From positions 321,790 through 385,789 of the forward strand of contig CAZDWC010000002.1 of assembly GCA_964509075.1 (NCBI GenBank): a DNA stretch of 64,000 bases, in the 5' to 3' direction. Position numbers and translations under genes: made by a program. Positions 53,632 to 61,753 of the stretch are shown piece after piece. The stretch comes from UBA7239 sp964509075 (GTDB lineage: Bacteria; Pseudomonadota; Gammaproteobacteria; Pseudomonadales; UBA7239). Below the pieces are notes generated by a model, which did not search any database, had not been told where the DNA came from, and worked only from the letters and a program-made list of their open reading frames with translations. Positions within the stretch are counted from its first letter, which is position 1. The number at the start of each line of letters is the position of its first letter.

Positions 53632-53823
53632 TTATTTACCTGCCTTTTCTTTCAGCACGGTCTTGATGCGGGCGATTTCACGCTTGCCCTGCTTCAGCAG
53701 ATGCGTCTGGGCCAGTTGGCCTGTCGCTTTCTGCATGTTGTGCTTGAACTGTTCTTCCAGCTGCTTGAGCAACTCTTTTTCCAGTTCCTGTGCTGACTTG
53801 TTGCGAAGATCTGCTGCTTTCAT
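53632..53823 (-). CDS. rpmC: 50S ribosomal protein L29
   Basis: A 63-residue helical-hairpin protein at the tunnel exit, near the SRP and trigger factor site. It starts MKAADLRNKSAQELEKELL and ends REIARIKTVLKEKAGK. Its start shares one base with the rplP stop, so the two are coupled. Confidence 0.98.
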   Translation of the reverse strand: MKAADLRNKSAQELEKELLKQLEEQFKHNMQKATGQLAQTHLLKQGKREIARIKTVLKEKAGK

Positions 53824-54236
53824 TACATGATCTGCCGTTTTACAAATGTGGTTGTCAGTGGCAACTTTGCTGCCGCAAGCGTCAACGCTTCACGCGCCAG
53901 CTCTTCCGTCACGCCTTCTACTTCATAGAGCACGCGACCCGGCTGGATCTGCGCTACCCAGTATTCAACGCTACCCTTACCCTTACCTTGACGCACTTCG
54001 AGAGGCTTCTGGGTAATTGGTTTGTCCGGGAAAATCCGGATAAAGACACGACCACCACGCTTCAGTTTACGTGTCAGCGCACGACGCGCTGCCTCGATCT
54101 GACGAGCAGTGATACGGCCGCGCATGGTAGCTTTCAGACCGAACTCACCGAAGCTGACCTTGCTGCCACGCTGGGCCAGACCGCGGTTGCGACCTTTGAA
54201 TTGCTTGCGAAATTTTGTGCGCTTTGGCTGCAACAT
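53823..54236 (-). CDS. rplP: 50S ribosomal protein L16
   Basis: A 137-residue protein of the A-site region. It starts MLQPKRTKFRKQFKGRNRG and contains SFGEFGLKA and VRQGKGKGSVEYWVA. It is placed between rpsC and rpmC. Confidence 0.98.
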   Translation of the reverse strand: MLQPKRTKFRKQFKGRNRGLAQRGSKVSFGEFGLKATMRGRITARQIEAARRALTRKLKRGGRVFIRIFPDKPITQKPLEVRQGKGKGSVEYWVAQIQPGRVLYEVEGVTEELAREALTLAAAKLPLTTTFVKRQIM

Positions 54237-54244
54237 GGCGCAAC

Positions 54245-54928
54245 TTACCCCTGATTAGATGTCTTCTTTCTGCCAGTAGCAGCTTCAGCCTGCTCGGCAG
54301 CATCGAGGATCTCACCTTTGAAGATCCACACTTTCACACCGATGATGCCGTAAGTGGTCAAGGCTTCAGCAGTGGCGTAATCAATATCGGCACGCAAGGT
54401 ATGCAAAGGCACACGACCTTCACGGTACCACTCGGTACGTGCGATCTCGGCGCCGCCCAAACGACCGGCAACCATGATCTTGATACCCAGTGCGCCCTGG
54501 CGCATGGCGTTCTGTACGGCGCGCTTCATCGCGCGACGGAACATGACGCGACGCTCGAGCTGCTGGGCAACACCCTGCGCTACCAGCGCAGCATCGATAT
54601 CCGGCTTGCGGATTTCTTCGATGTTGATATGAACCGGCACACCAAGAATCTGCGCAACTTCGTTGCGGAGTTTCTCGACATCTTCACCTTTCTTGCCGAT
54701 CACAACACCTGGACGCGCCGAATGTATGGTGATACGCGCAGTTTGCGACGGACGCTCGATATCCACACGGCTAACCGATGCGCTGGCGAGTTTTTTCTGG
54801 ATGTACTCGCGCGCCTTGATATCGGCCAACAGTTTGTCGGCGTAGGTATCGCTGTCGGCATACCATACAGAGGTATGCTTCTTGATAATACCAAGACGAA
54901 TACCTGTTGGATGTACTTTCTGACCCAT
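54245..54928 (-). CDS. rpsC: 30S ribosomal protein S3
   Basis: A 227-residue protein at the mRNA entry tunnel. It starts MGQKVHPTGIRLGI and has a type II KH domain with the GxxG loop in RPGVVIGKKGED (about 60-75) and the C-terminal domain with ARTEWYREGRVPLHTLRADIDY (landmark EWYREGRVPLHTLRADI). Confidence 0.98.
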   Translation of the reverse strand: MGQKVHPTGIRLGIIKKHTSVWYADSDTYADKLLADIKAREYIQKKLASASVSRVDIERPSQTARITIHSARPGVVIGKKGEDVEKLRNEVAQILGVPVHINIEEIRKPDIDAALVAQGVAQQLERRVMFRRAMKRAVQNAMRQGALGIKIMVAGRLGGAEIARTEWYREGRVPLHTLRADIDYATAEALTTYGIIGVKVWIFKGEILDAAEQAEAATGRKKTSNQG

Positions 54929-54962
54929 TCGCGGTCTCCTGCTCGTTTTCGTCGCTGCGTTG

Positions 54963-55295
54963 TTATTTCGCAGCCACTTTCACAGTAATGTGACAAGTGC
55001 GTTTAAGGATGCGATCAGCACGGCCTTTGGCGCGCGGCTTGATGCGTTTCATTGCCATACCTTCGTCGACAAAAGCAGCAGAGACATGCAGCTCGTCAAC
55101 ATCGGCACCTTCATTGTGTTCCGCGTTGGCAATTGCAGACTCCAGCACTTTCTTGACCAGAGCAGCAGCTTTCTTGTCGCTGAACGCCAGAATGTCGAGC
55201 GCCTTTTCAACGTGCTTGCCGCGAATCTGGTCGACAACCAGACGCACTTTCTGGGCTGAGCTGCGAGCACCGCGCAATGTTGCTGAAACTTCCAT
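54963..55295 (-). CDS. rplV: 50S ribosomal protein L22
   Basis: A 110-residue protein lining the exit tunnel. Landmarks are LRGARSSAQKVRLVVDQIRG and the basic end RAKGRADRILKRTCHITVKV. ATG at 55295 gives the E. coli length and is preceded by GAGGTGAG; the in-frame GTG at 55304 is less likely. Confidence 0.97.
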   Translation of the reverse strand: MEVSATLRGARSSAQKVRLVVDQIRGKHVEKALDILAFSDKKAAALVKKVLESAIANAEHNEGADVDELHVSAAFVDEGMAMKRIKPRAKGRADRILKRTCHITVKVAAK

Positions 55296-55307
55296 CACTC
55301 TCACCTC

Positions 55308-55583
55308 TTAGCGCTTGGCTTTCTTGTCAGCCGCGTGACCTTTATAGGTACGGGTGACAGCGAATTCGCCGAGCTTGTGACCAACCATTTCTTCTGTCAC
55401 ATACACCGGCACATGTGCGCGACCGTTGTGAACAGCGATAGTCAGACCAACCATTTCCGGCATGATCATGGAGCGACGCGACCAGGTCTTGATCGGACGC
55501 TTGTCATTCTTTTCCAGAGCCGTTTCCACCTTCTTGATAAGGTGAAGATCAATAAACGGGCCTTTCTTCAATGAACGTGGCAC
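55308..55583 (-). CDS. rpsS: 30S ribosomal protein S19
   Basis: A 91-residue head protein near the A-site finger. It starts MPRSLKKGPFIDLHL and contains WSRRSMIMPEMVGLTIAVHNGR (landmark RSMIMPEMVGLT) and GHKLGEFAVTRTYKGH. Confidence 0.98.
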   Translation of the reverse strand: MPRSLKKGPFIDLHLIKKVETALEKNDKRPIKTWSRRSMIMPEMVGLTIAVHNGRAHVPVYVTEEMVGHKLGEFAVTRTYKGHAADKKAKR

Positions 55584-55602
55584 AAGCCTACCCTCTCAAA
55601 AC

Positions 55603-56430
55603 TTATTTCTTGTTGCGACGACGAACAATAAGATCGTCCGTACGTTTGTTTTTGCGCGTCTTGTAACCTTTGGTCGGCGTGCCCCACGGTGAAACCGGGT
55701 GACGGCCACCAGAGGTACGACCTTCACCACCGCCATGCGGGTGATCAACCGGGTTCATGACCACACCGCGAACTGTCGGACGGATACCGCGCCAGCGCTT
55801 CGCACCAGCCTTACCGAGAGAACGCAGATTGTGTTCGCCGTTGGAAACTTCACCGAGCGTAGCGCGGCAATCCGACAGGATCTTGCGCATTTCGCCACTG
55901 CGCAAGCGCAGCGTAGCGTAAGCACCTTCGCGAGCAACCAACTGTGCAGAAGCACCAGCTGAACGCGCCATTTGCGCGCCTTTGCCCGGCTTCATTTCGA
56001 TGCAGTGCACTGTTGCACCAATCGGAATATTGCGCAGCGGCAGCGTGTTGCCGACAACGATGGGCGACGCAGAGCCTGACTGAACCTTATCACCAGCCTT
56101 CAGGCCTTTCGGCGCGATAATGTAGCGGCGCTCACCATCGGCATAGCAAACCAGCGCGATGTTGGCACTGCGGTTAGGATCGTATTCCAGACGCTCAACG
56201 CGGCCGACAATACCATCCTTGTTGCGCTTGAAATCGATAACGCGGTAGTGCTGCTTGTGGCCGCCACCCTGATGACGCACAGTAATGCGACCCAGGTTAT
56301 TACGGCCACCATTGCTGGACTTCTTCTCGACCAGCGCAGCGTGCGGAGCACCTTTGTGCAGATCCGGATTGACGACGCTGACAACGAAGCGGCGACCGGG
56401 CGAGGTAGGCTTTCTTTTAACGATTGGCAT
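55603..56430 (-). CDS. rplB: 50S ribosomal protein L2
   Basis: A 275-residue primary 23S rRNA-binding protein required for subunit joining and peptidyl transfer. It starts MPIVKRKPTSPGRRF. The conserved C-terminal NPVDHPHGGGEGRTSGGRHPVSPWG (landmark MNPVDHPHGGGEGR) contains the His implicated near the peptidyl transferase centre. Confidence 0.98.
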   Translation of the reverse strand: MPIVKRKPTSPGRRFVVSVVNPDLHKGAPHAALVEKKSSNGGRNNLGRITVRHQGGGHKQHYRVIDFKRNKDGIVGRVERLEYDPNRSANIALVCYADGERRYIIAPKGLKAGDKVQSGSASPIVVGNTLPLRNIPIGATVHCIEMKPGKGAQMARSAGASAQLVAREGAYATLRLRSGEMRKILSDCRATLGEVSNGEHNLRSLGKAGAKRWRGIRPTVRGVVMNPVDHPHGGGEGRTSGGRHPVSPWGTPTKGYKTRKNKRTDDLIVRRRNKK

Positions 56431-56447
56431 ACAGACTCACCCCCTGA

Positions 56448-56741
56448 TTACATGCTGGCAAAGTCGATGTCATGACCTTGCTCCAGACGAACATAGGCCT
56501 TCTTCCAATCGCTGCGGCGAACATCACCAAAGCGATTGCGCTTTACCTTGCCTTTCATGCGCAACACACGCACCTGGGCAACTTTCACATTAAACAATTT
56601 CTCAATGGCTCGCTTGATTTCCAACTTGTTGGCATCAAGCGCCACCTTGAAAACAACCTGGTTGCTGCTTTCAGCTGCCATGGTTGCTTTCTCAGAGATT
56701 TGCGGACCTACGAGAACCTTGTAAATACGTTCCTGGTTCAT
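56448..56741 (-). CDS. rplW: 50S ribosomal protein L23
   Basis: A 97-residue tunnel-exit protein and trigger factor dock. Landmarks are YKVLVGPQISEKATMAAE and FNVKVAQVRVLRMKGKVKR. The first four bases overlap the rplD stop (ATGA), so translation is coupled. Confidence 0.98.
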   Translation of the reverse strand: MNQERIYKVLVGPQISEKATMAAESSNQVVFKVALDANKLEIKRAIEKLFNVKVAQVRVLRMKGKVKRNRFGDVRRSDWKKAYVRLEQGHDIDFASM

Positions 56742-57355
56742 GCGAGCACCTCTTCAAACTTCTTGACTGCTGGCAAGGTGATCAGCACTTTCTCGAAACG
56801 CACCAGACTGACCGGGTCAGCACCGTTTACATCGCGAACCTCAACGTAAGGCAGGTTGCGTGAAGAGAGGTACAAGTTTTCGCTGATTTCATCAGACACA
56901 ATCAGAACATTGTCCAGATTGAGCGCACTGAGTTTCTGTTGCAGCAATTTGGTTTTTGGCTGAGCCAGCTCAATCGCATCAACAATCACCAGACGATCCT
57001 GACGCGCCAGTTCGGACAGTATGCTTTGCAGCGCTGCACGATACATTTTGCGGTTCAGCTTCTGGCTGTGATCCTGCGGACGAGCAGCGAAAGTTACGCC
57101 ACCCGTACGCCAGATCGGGCTGCGCGTGCTACCGGCACGTGCGCGACCAGAACCCTTCTGTTTCCACGGCTTCTTGCCACCACCGCTCACTTCCGAGCGA
57201 TTTTTCTGGGCACGAGAACCCTGACGACCACCAGACAGGTAAGCAGTTACCGCCTGATGCACTAGATCTTCATTGAAAGCACGGCCAAATGTCGCTTCAG
57301 ACAGTTGAACTTTTCCTGCGCTTCCGCCTTCGAGTGTTGCTACATTAAATTCCAC
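56738..57355 (-). CDS. rplD: 50S ribosomal protein L4
   Basis: A 205-residue protein with an extended tunnel loop (about 45-95), landmark GGGKKPWKQKGSGRARAGS. In E. coli L4 also represses the S10 operon at its leader; whether the leader here is an L4 target cannot be told. It follows rplC by 12 bp. Confidence 0.98.
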   Translation of the reverse strand: MEFNVATLEGGSAGKVQLSEATFGRAFNEDLVHQAVTAYLSGGRQGSRAQKNRSEVSGGGKKPWKQKGSGRARAGSTRSPIWRTGGVTFAARPQDHSQKLNRKMYRAALQSILSELARQDRLVIVDAIELAQPKTKLLQQKLSALNLDNVLIVSDEISENLYLSSRNLPYVEVRDVNGADPVSLVRFEKVLITLPAVKKFEEVLA

Positions 57356-57367
57356 AACCCACCCCTC

Positions 57368-58003
57368 TTAGGAAGCCTTGACGGCAGGGCGAACAATCAC
57401 ATCGCCACCCGGAGCGCCAGGAACGGCACCACGAATCAGCAGCAGATTGCGTTCCGCGTCGACACGAACCACTTGCAGGTTCTGCACGGTGACTTGCTCA
57501 TCACCCATGTGGCCCGCCATTTTCTTGCCCTTGAATACACGACCGGGCGACTGGTTCTGACCGATTGAACCCGGCGCGCGGTGAGACAGGGAGTTACCGT
57601 GAGTAGCATCCTGCATGCTGAAGTTCCAGCGCTTGATGACACCCTGGAAGCCCTTACCGCGCGACTGGCCGGTCACATCGACCATCTGACCATCAGAGAA
57701 ACCGGAAACCGTGAGTTCGGAGCCCACTGCCGGCACATCAGCACCATCAACAGCCAGCTCCCACAAGCCACGACCTGCACCGACATTCGCCTTGGCGAAG
57801 TGACCGGCAGCAGCCTTGTTTACACGCGACGGACGACGAGTACCCACCGTGACCTGAACAGCAGCGTATCCATCTGTCTCAATAGATTTAACCTGAGTGA
57901 CACGGTTCGGCTCCACCTCGATGACGGTAACCGGTACGGAGACGCCGTCTTCCGTAAAAATACGTGTCATGCCGCACTTGCGGCCGACTATGCCTTTGAC
58001 CAT
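57368..58003 (-). CDS. rplC: 50S ribosomal protein L3
   Basis: A 211-residue early assembly protein. It starts MVKGIVGRKCGMTRIFTEDG and has the loop HGNSLSHRAPGSIGQNQSPGRVFKGKKMAGHMG (landmark SHRAPGSIGQNQSPGRV), which reaches the peptidyl transferase centre and includes the Gln methylated by PrmB. It is separated from rpsJ by an unusually long 151-bp structured gap. Confidence 0.98.
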   Translation of the reverse strand: MVKGIVGRKCGMTRIFTEDGVSVPVTVIEVEPNRVTQVKSIETDGYAAVQVTVGTRRPSRVNKAAAGHFAKANVGAGRGLWELAVDGADVPAVGSELTVSGFSDGQMVDVTGQSRGKGFQGVIKRWNFSMQDATHGNSLSHRAPGSIGQNQSPGRVFKGKKMAGHMGDEQVTVQNLQVVRVDAERNLLLIRGAVPGAPGGDVIVRPAVKAS

Positions 58004-58154
58004 TTTGTACCTCTCGTGTACGGGGCTGTTTACCCGCTATGGCCGCCTACCCTTGCAGGCGTTACACCAGGGAGCACGCGAACGTGCAGTTTTACTTCAT
58101 CGGGCCTTTCGGCCCACCGCCACACTCCGAAGAGCAAAGCGGCGCGCGGCGCGC
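58004..58154 (-). promoter_or_regulatory. Structured rpsJ-rplC intergenic segment
   Basis: 151 bp inside the S10 operon. On the transcript strand it can form GGGCC-GAAA-GGCCC (58115-58102, GNRA loop) and then GCACG-TTCG-CGTGC (58087-58074, UUCG loop), with a weaker GCCT/AGGC pair nearer rplC and a GC-only run (GCGCGCCGCGCGC) just after the rpsJ stop. No T-run follows, so it is not a simple terminator. A regulatory or processing role is inference. Confidence 0.4.
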
Positions 58155-58466
58155 TTAACCGAGGCTGATTTGAACCTCAACGCCTGCCGCCAAATCCAGT
58201 TTCATCAGAGCATCAACCGTTTTATCGGTTGGCTCCACGATATCCAGCATGCGCTTGTGCGTGCGGATCTCGTACTGATCACGCGCATCCTTGTTGGCAT
58301 GCGGCGAAATCAACACTGTAAAACGCTCTTTACGTGTCGGCAGTGGGATAGGGCCACGTACCTGAGCACCAGTGCGCTTGGCAGTTTCTACTATTTCCTG
58401 CGTGGAGGTATCGATCAGACGATGATCAAATGCCTTCAGGCGAATTCGAATTCTTTGGTTCTGCAT
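58155..58466 (-). CDS. rpsJ: 30S ribosomal protein S10
   Basis: First gene of the run, 103 residues, also the transcription antitermination partner NusE. It starts MQNQRIRIRLKAFDHRLID and contains GPIPLPTRKERFTVLISPH. ATG at 58466 is chosen over an in-frame start at 58493 because it matches all family members. The str operon genes (rpsL, rpsG, fusA, tuf) that usually precede it are absent; a small divergent gene is there instead. Confidence 0.97.
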   Translation of the reverse strand: MQNQRIRIRLKAFDHRLIDTSTQEIVETAKRTGAQVRGPIPLPTRKERFTVLISPHANKDARDQYEIRTHKRMLDIVEPTDKTVDALMKLDLAAGVEVQISLG

Positions 58467-58556
58467 TACCAGAAACTCCGGATAATCAATCACTTATTGC
58501 CGTTCTTCTGCTCACCATCTCAACGCATTTCGGAGAGCGGGCAAAAAGGAGGCGCA

Positions 58557-58585
58557 ATTCTATGTGCGGAAGACATTACTGTCAA
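58557..58585 (-). promoter_or_regulatory. rpsJ: S10 operon promoter
   Basis: On the minus strand a perfect -35 TTGACA (58585-58580) and a near-perfect -10 TAGAAT (58562-58557) with a 17-bp spacer. The predicted transcript would start near 58550 and carry a leader of about 80 nt before rpsJ. The strongest promoter pattern in the window, as expected for a ribosomal operon. Confidence 0.8.
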
Positions 58586-58703
58586 CAACGATTAACACTT
58601 TTTTCCCAAAGTGCCCTTTGCAGCAGGCACAAACCACCAATCTGGTCTATGTTTATAAGAAGGGCGCTTGTAAAAACGGAACGCCCTGAATGAGGAGTAG
58701 ATC

Positions 58704-58931
58704 ATGATTTTAAAGGATATTAAGAGACAATCCCGACTGCTCAATACACTTGCAGAGCAAACCACATCGACCGAAAAGACGCCTAGCACCCCTGTACAAC
58801 CCGGTTTGCTGTTCTGGGCAGTTCTGGCCGCCCTTGTCTACATTATCGCCTCACTCTGGATTCCGGACAGCTCGGCTCCACACTCGTCGGCTCTGCCGGT
58901 CAAGGTCGCCACGCCGCCCGGCTCCTCCTGA
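58704..58931 (+). CDS. Small single-pass membrane protein of unknown function
   Basis: A 75-residue protein I do not recognise. The N-terminal 28 residues are polar and basic, residues about 33-53 form one membrane helix (PGLLFWAVLAALVYIIASLW), and the tail is Ser/Pro-rich. A good GAGGAG Shine-Dalgarno sequence precedes the ATG by about 7 nt, which supports real translation. It is divergent from rpsJ and only 8 bp from the end of the convergent hypothetical gene. Confidence 0.6.
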   Translation: MILKDIKRQSRLLNTLAEQTTSTEKTPSTPVQPGLLFWAVLAALVYIIASLWIPDSSAPHSSALPVKVATPPGSS

Positions 58932-58939
58932 GCGCCCAA

Positions 58940-59455
58940 TCAGCCAGCCGCTTTTTTCACCGCCGCCATTACCACCTGCAGCAGCTCCAACACCTGGTCA
59001 TCGCGCTTCTTGTTGTGGAAGCTCTCACGGCGCAGGCGCTCCGCCTTGCTGATGTTGCCGGTGCCGGCGTGCGGATTGGTCAATTCCGCTTTCTTGTTGT
59101 CCTTGAGCGCCCCCTGCAGTTGGCGATTCAGCTCGCGCTCCATTTCGTTGAGCAGCTCCACGCGTTCGCGACCCTTGTCATCATCTTTCCAGTTGTCGTA
59201 CACCGAGTAAAAAAACTCGTAGTCGTACTGGTCCGGTGCTGTATTGATCTTGATGGTCTTGTGGTTGTGGATCACGTTGTACGAAAAGTGATTGCCCGCC
59301 CAGCAGATCATGGGATTGCAGTTGCGCTTGAAATCGCCGGTATTGCCGGCATGCACCAGCACTTTGCCTTTCTTGCGCGGCGTCGCCACAACCGCATAGA
59401 TCGCATACTCGCGACGCGTGGATTCTCCCGGCAGGGTAAAGGATTGAACAGCCAT
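58940..59455 (-). CDS. Hypothetical protein, possibly GIY-YIG-like
   Basis: A 171-residue soluble protein not assigned to a known family. Residues about 15-75 read REYAIYAVVATP, then VLVHAGNTGDFKR and NPMICWAGNHFSYN; the spacing of IYAV and HAGNTGDFKR resembles the GIY...YIG halves of GIY-YIG nucleases with degenerate core residues. The C-terminal half is charged and helical (GRERVELLNEMERELNRQL) and ends in a Lys/Arg-rich helix. GAGG lies about 8 nt before the ATG. The fold suggestion is weak and needs structure prediction. Confidence 0.55.
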   Translation of the reverse strand: MAVQSFTLPGESTRREYAIYAVVATPRKKGKVLVHAGNTGDFKRNCNPMICWAGNHFSYNVIHNHKTIKINTAPDQYDYEFFYSVYDNWKDDDKGRERVELLNEMERELNRQLQGALKDNKKAELTNPHAGTGNISKAERLRRESFHNKKRDDQVLELLQVVMAAVKKAAG

Positions 59456-59588
59456 GGCAGTACCTCGTGATCAGTGCTCTGTGACAACTCTTCTGAGTGT
59501 AGACACTGTTCCCGGTTTTGCCGTCAGCTGCGCGGAACGCCGCCCGTCCGTCTTATTGCAGATTGTTGCTGGTCAATAACCGCAGCAA

Positions 59589-60437
59589 TCAACTTCCCAG
59601 CTTGTTCTCGCCCGCCAGCAACGTTTGCAGAATCAGGGTGTTGATGGTCATGGGGCCGACACCACCCGGCACCGGCGTCCAGGCACTGGCGCGATCTTTC
59701 ACCGAAGCCAGCTCGATGTCACCGACACCGCCGTTGTGGTAACCGGCATCGACGACGACGGCACCGTCCTTGATCCAGGTGCCAGGAATGAACTCGGGCC
59801 GCCCTACCGCACCCACCACGATATCGGCTTGGCGCACCAGCGCCTCCAGATTCTGCGTGCGCGAATGGCAGATGGTTACCGTGCAATCGGCATTGAGCAA
59901 CATTGCAGCCATGGGTTTGCCCAATATCGGGCTGCGGCCCAGCACCACGGCGTGCTTGCCGGCAAGCGGGATGTCATAAGCCTGCAGCAAACGCATGATG
60001 CCCGCCGGCGTCGCCGACCCGTAGGCGCTCTCGCCCATCGCCATGCGTCCGAAACCGAGACAGGTCACGCCATCGACATCTTTTTCCAGGGCAATGGCAT
60101 CAAAGCAGGCGCGCTCGTCGATCTGTGCGGGCACCGGATGCTGCAGCAGAATACCGTGCACATTCGGGCTGCGATTGAGCTCGTCAATCTTCGCCAGCAG
60201 CTGTTCGGTGGTGGTGGATTGCGGCATCTCGATGGCCAGAGAATCCATGCCGACACGACGACAGGCGTTGCCTTTCATCTTCACGTAAGTAGCTGAGGAT
60301 GGATCATCCCCGACCAGAATGGTGGCCAGTATCGGCGTGGCGCCACCGGAGCGCGCCTTGAGGTTTTCAACGCGAACGCGGATGGCCGCTTCGGTTTCTT
60401 CCGCCACTTTTTTACCGTCGAGGACTACTGCCGCCAT
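59589..60437 (-). CDS. folD: Methylene-THF dehydrogenase/methenyl-THF cyclohydrolase
   Basis: A bifunctional one-carbon enzyme that interconverts 5,10-methylene- and 10-formyl-tetrahydrofolate. The 282-residue protein has the YVKMKGNACRRVGM segment (catalytic Lys and Tyr), HGILLQHPVP, the NADP-binding VLGRSPILGKP and the C-terminal PVPGGVGPMTI. ATG at 60437 (MAAVVLDGKK) is chosen because it matches the family; the frame is open further upstream. Confidence 0.96.
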   Translation of the reverse strand: MAAVVLDGKKVAEETEAAIRVRVENLKARSGGATPILATILVGDDPSSATYVKMKGNACRRVGMDSLAIEMPQSTTTEQLLAKIDELNRSPNVHGILLQHPVPAQIDERACFDAIALEKDVDGVTCLGFGRMAMGESAYGSATPAGIMRLLQAYDIPLAGKHAVVLGRSPILGKPMAAMLLNADCTVTICHSRTQNLEALVRQADIVVGAVGRPEFIPGTWIKDGAVVVDAGYHNGGVGDIELASVKDRASAWTPVPGGVGPMTINTLILQTLLAGENKLGS

Positions 60438-60524
60438 GCGCGCTCTCTTTAACCAGCTGGAAAACAGGGTTGTCATTGTGCCTGATTTGTCGCCAGCACC
60501 AAAGCGTCTCGTTCACCCTTTTCG

Positions 60525-60553
60525 TTTACCTGAATGGCCGCAACCGCTACAAT
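60525..60553 (+). promoter_or_regulatory. Candidate suhB promoter
   Basis: TTTACC (60525-60530) and TACAAT (60548-60553), spacer 17 bp, 33 bp before the suhB ATG. Confidence 0.5.
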
Positions 60554-60586
60554 CGTTGCCCCTCAACCCGCCCGTGACTTTCTGCC

Positions 60587-61378
60587 ATGCAGCCCATGCT
60601 GAACATTGCCCTGCGCGCTGCGCGCCAGGCTGGTGAATACATCGTTCGCGCTTCCGACCGCCTCGACACCATCGCCGTCGCCGAAAAGGGTGCCAATGAC
60701 TATGTCACGGAAGTGGATCGCGCCGCCGAAGACATCATCACCGGCCTGTTGAAGAAGACCTATCCCGATCACGGTTTTCTGGCCGAAGAGAGCGGCGGCA
60801 AGAATGCCGATGCCGATTACATCTGGATCATCGACCCGCTCGACGGCACCACCAACTTCGTGCGCGGCATTCCGCACTACGCCGTTTCCATCGCCTGCCA
60901 GTATCAGGGTCGCCTCGAACACGCCGTGGTTTACAACCCGGTAACACGGGAAGAATTCACCGCCAGCCGTGGACGCGGCGCGCAGATCAACGGCCGTCGC
61001 ATGCGCGTGTCCAGCCGCACCAGCCTCGACGGCGCCCTGCTCGGCACCGGTATCCCCTTCCGCAAACACCAGACGGAGCGATTGCCCGCTTACCTGGAAG
61101 CCCTTGGTGAACTGGCACAGCAGACGGCCGGCATTCGCAGGGCCGGCTCGGCAGCACTGGATCTGGCCTATGTGGCCGCCGGACGTTTCGATGCTTTCTG
61201 GGAAATGGGCCTGCAGCCGTGGGACATGGCGGCCGGTGTACTGCTGATTCAGGAAGCAGGCGGATTGATCAGCGACTTCGAAGGCGGCAACAGCTTTCTG
61301 GACAGCGGCAACATCGTCTGCGGCAATCCCAAGTGCTTCAAGCACGTATTGAAAGCCGTCAACAGCCACCTGGCCTGA
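60587..61378 (+). CDS. suhB: Inositol-1-monophosphatase family protein SuhB
   Basis: A 263-residue Mg-dependent phosphatase. Metal and substrate motifs are AEESGG, DPLDGTTNF and WDMAAGVLLIQEAGG. The start MQPMLNIALRAAR matches E. coli SuhB, which also works as an rRNA antitermination cofactor with NusA and S10. Whether this protein has both roles cannot be read from sequence. In many gammaproteobacteria suhB adjoins other genes (trmJ, secDF); here its neighbours are folD and ubiK. Confidence 0.93.
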   Translation: MQPMLNIALRAARQAGEYIVRASDRLDTIAVAEKGANDYVTEVDRAAEDIITGLLKKTYPDHGFLAEESGGKNADADYIWIIDPLDGTTNFVRGIPHYAVSIACQYQGRLEHAVVYNPVTREEFTASRGRGAQINGRRMRVSSRTSLDGALLGTGIPFRKHQTERLPAYLEALGELAQQTAGIRRAGSAALDLAYVAAGRFDAFWEMGLQPWDMAAGVLLIQEAGGLISDFEGGNSFLDSGNIVCGNPKCFKHVLKAVNSHLA

Positions 61379-61403
61379 TCAGCCTCCAACGCACACCCGG
61401 CAT

Positions 61404-61658
61404 TCAGGCGGCCGGCTTTTCTGCCAGCGCCGCCAGTTGCTTCTCTGCCAATTCCAGTCGCTCGCGCGTGCGTGACAGCACCTTGCACTGCGCATCAAAT
61501 TCGCTGCGACTGACCAGATCGAGCCGCGCCAACGCCGATTGCAGCAGTGCGTGCAGGATTTTCTCCAGCTCATCGGAAGAGGGTGTCTGCCCACCCAGCT
61601 GCTGCCCGAGCTGGCTCGTCAGTTTCTTCAGCAGGTCAACCGGAATTTGCATGGCCAT
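61404..61658 (-). CDS. ubiK: Ubiquinone biosynthesis accessory factor UbiK
   Basis: An 84-residue BMFP (YqiC-type) protein. It starts MAMQIPVDLLKKLTSQLG and has a C-terminal coiled coil (RLDLVSRSEFDAQCKVLSRTRERLELAEKQL; landmark VSRSEFDAQ). It helps ubiquinone synthesis under oxygen with UbiJ. AAGGAG lies about 8 nt before ATG 61658, deciding the start, and a good promoter lies just upstream. Confidence 0.9.
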   Translation of the reverse strand: MAMQIPVDLLKKLTSQLGQQLGGQTPSSDELEKILHALLQSALARLDLVSRSEFDAQCKVLSRTRERLELAEKQLAALAEKPAA

Positions 61659-61685
61659 GATGAGGCTCCTTCGATTCAGGTCGAC

Positions 61686-61714
61686 ACTATAGCTTTCTAC
61701 CCGGATGCCGTCAG
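61686..61714 (-). promoter_or_regulatory. ubiK promoter
   Basis: Minus strand CTGACG (61714-61709) and TATAGT (61691-61686) with a 17-bp spacer; the -10 lies 28 bp before the ubiK ATG. Confidence 0.55.
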
Positions 61715-61733
61715 CCGGCACAGATGCATCATG

Positions 61734-61753
61734 CTGGTGCAATTGCGCACCAG
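61734..61753. promoter_or_regulatory. Inverted repeat between ubiK and ureD
   Basis: CTGGTGC (61734-61740) and GCACCAG (61747-61753) flank AATTGC; the centre GCAATTGC is itself palindromic. It lies just upstream of the ubiK -35 element and 111 bp before the ureD start, so it could be an operator for either. The half-site order is opposite to the NtrC consensus. Confidence 0.4.

Noticed and set aside
61734..61753. NtrC binding site upstream of the urease genes
   Set aside because: The half-sites are in the reverse order of the NtrC consensus (GGTGC before GCACC), and no -24/-12 promoter is visible.
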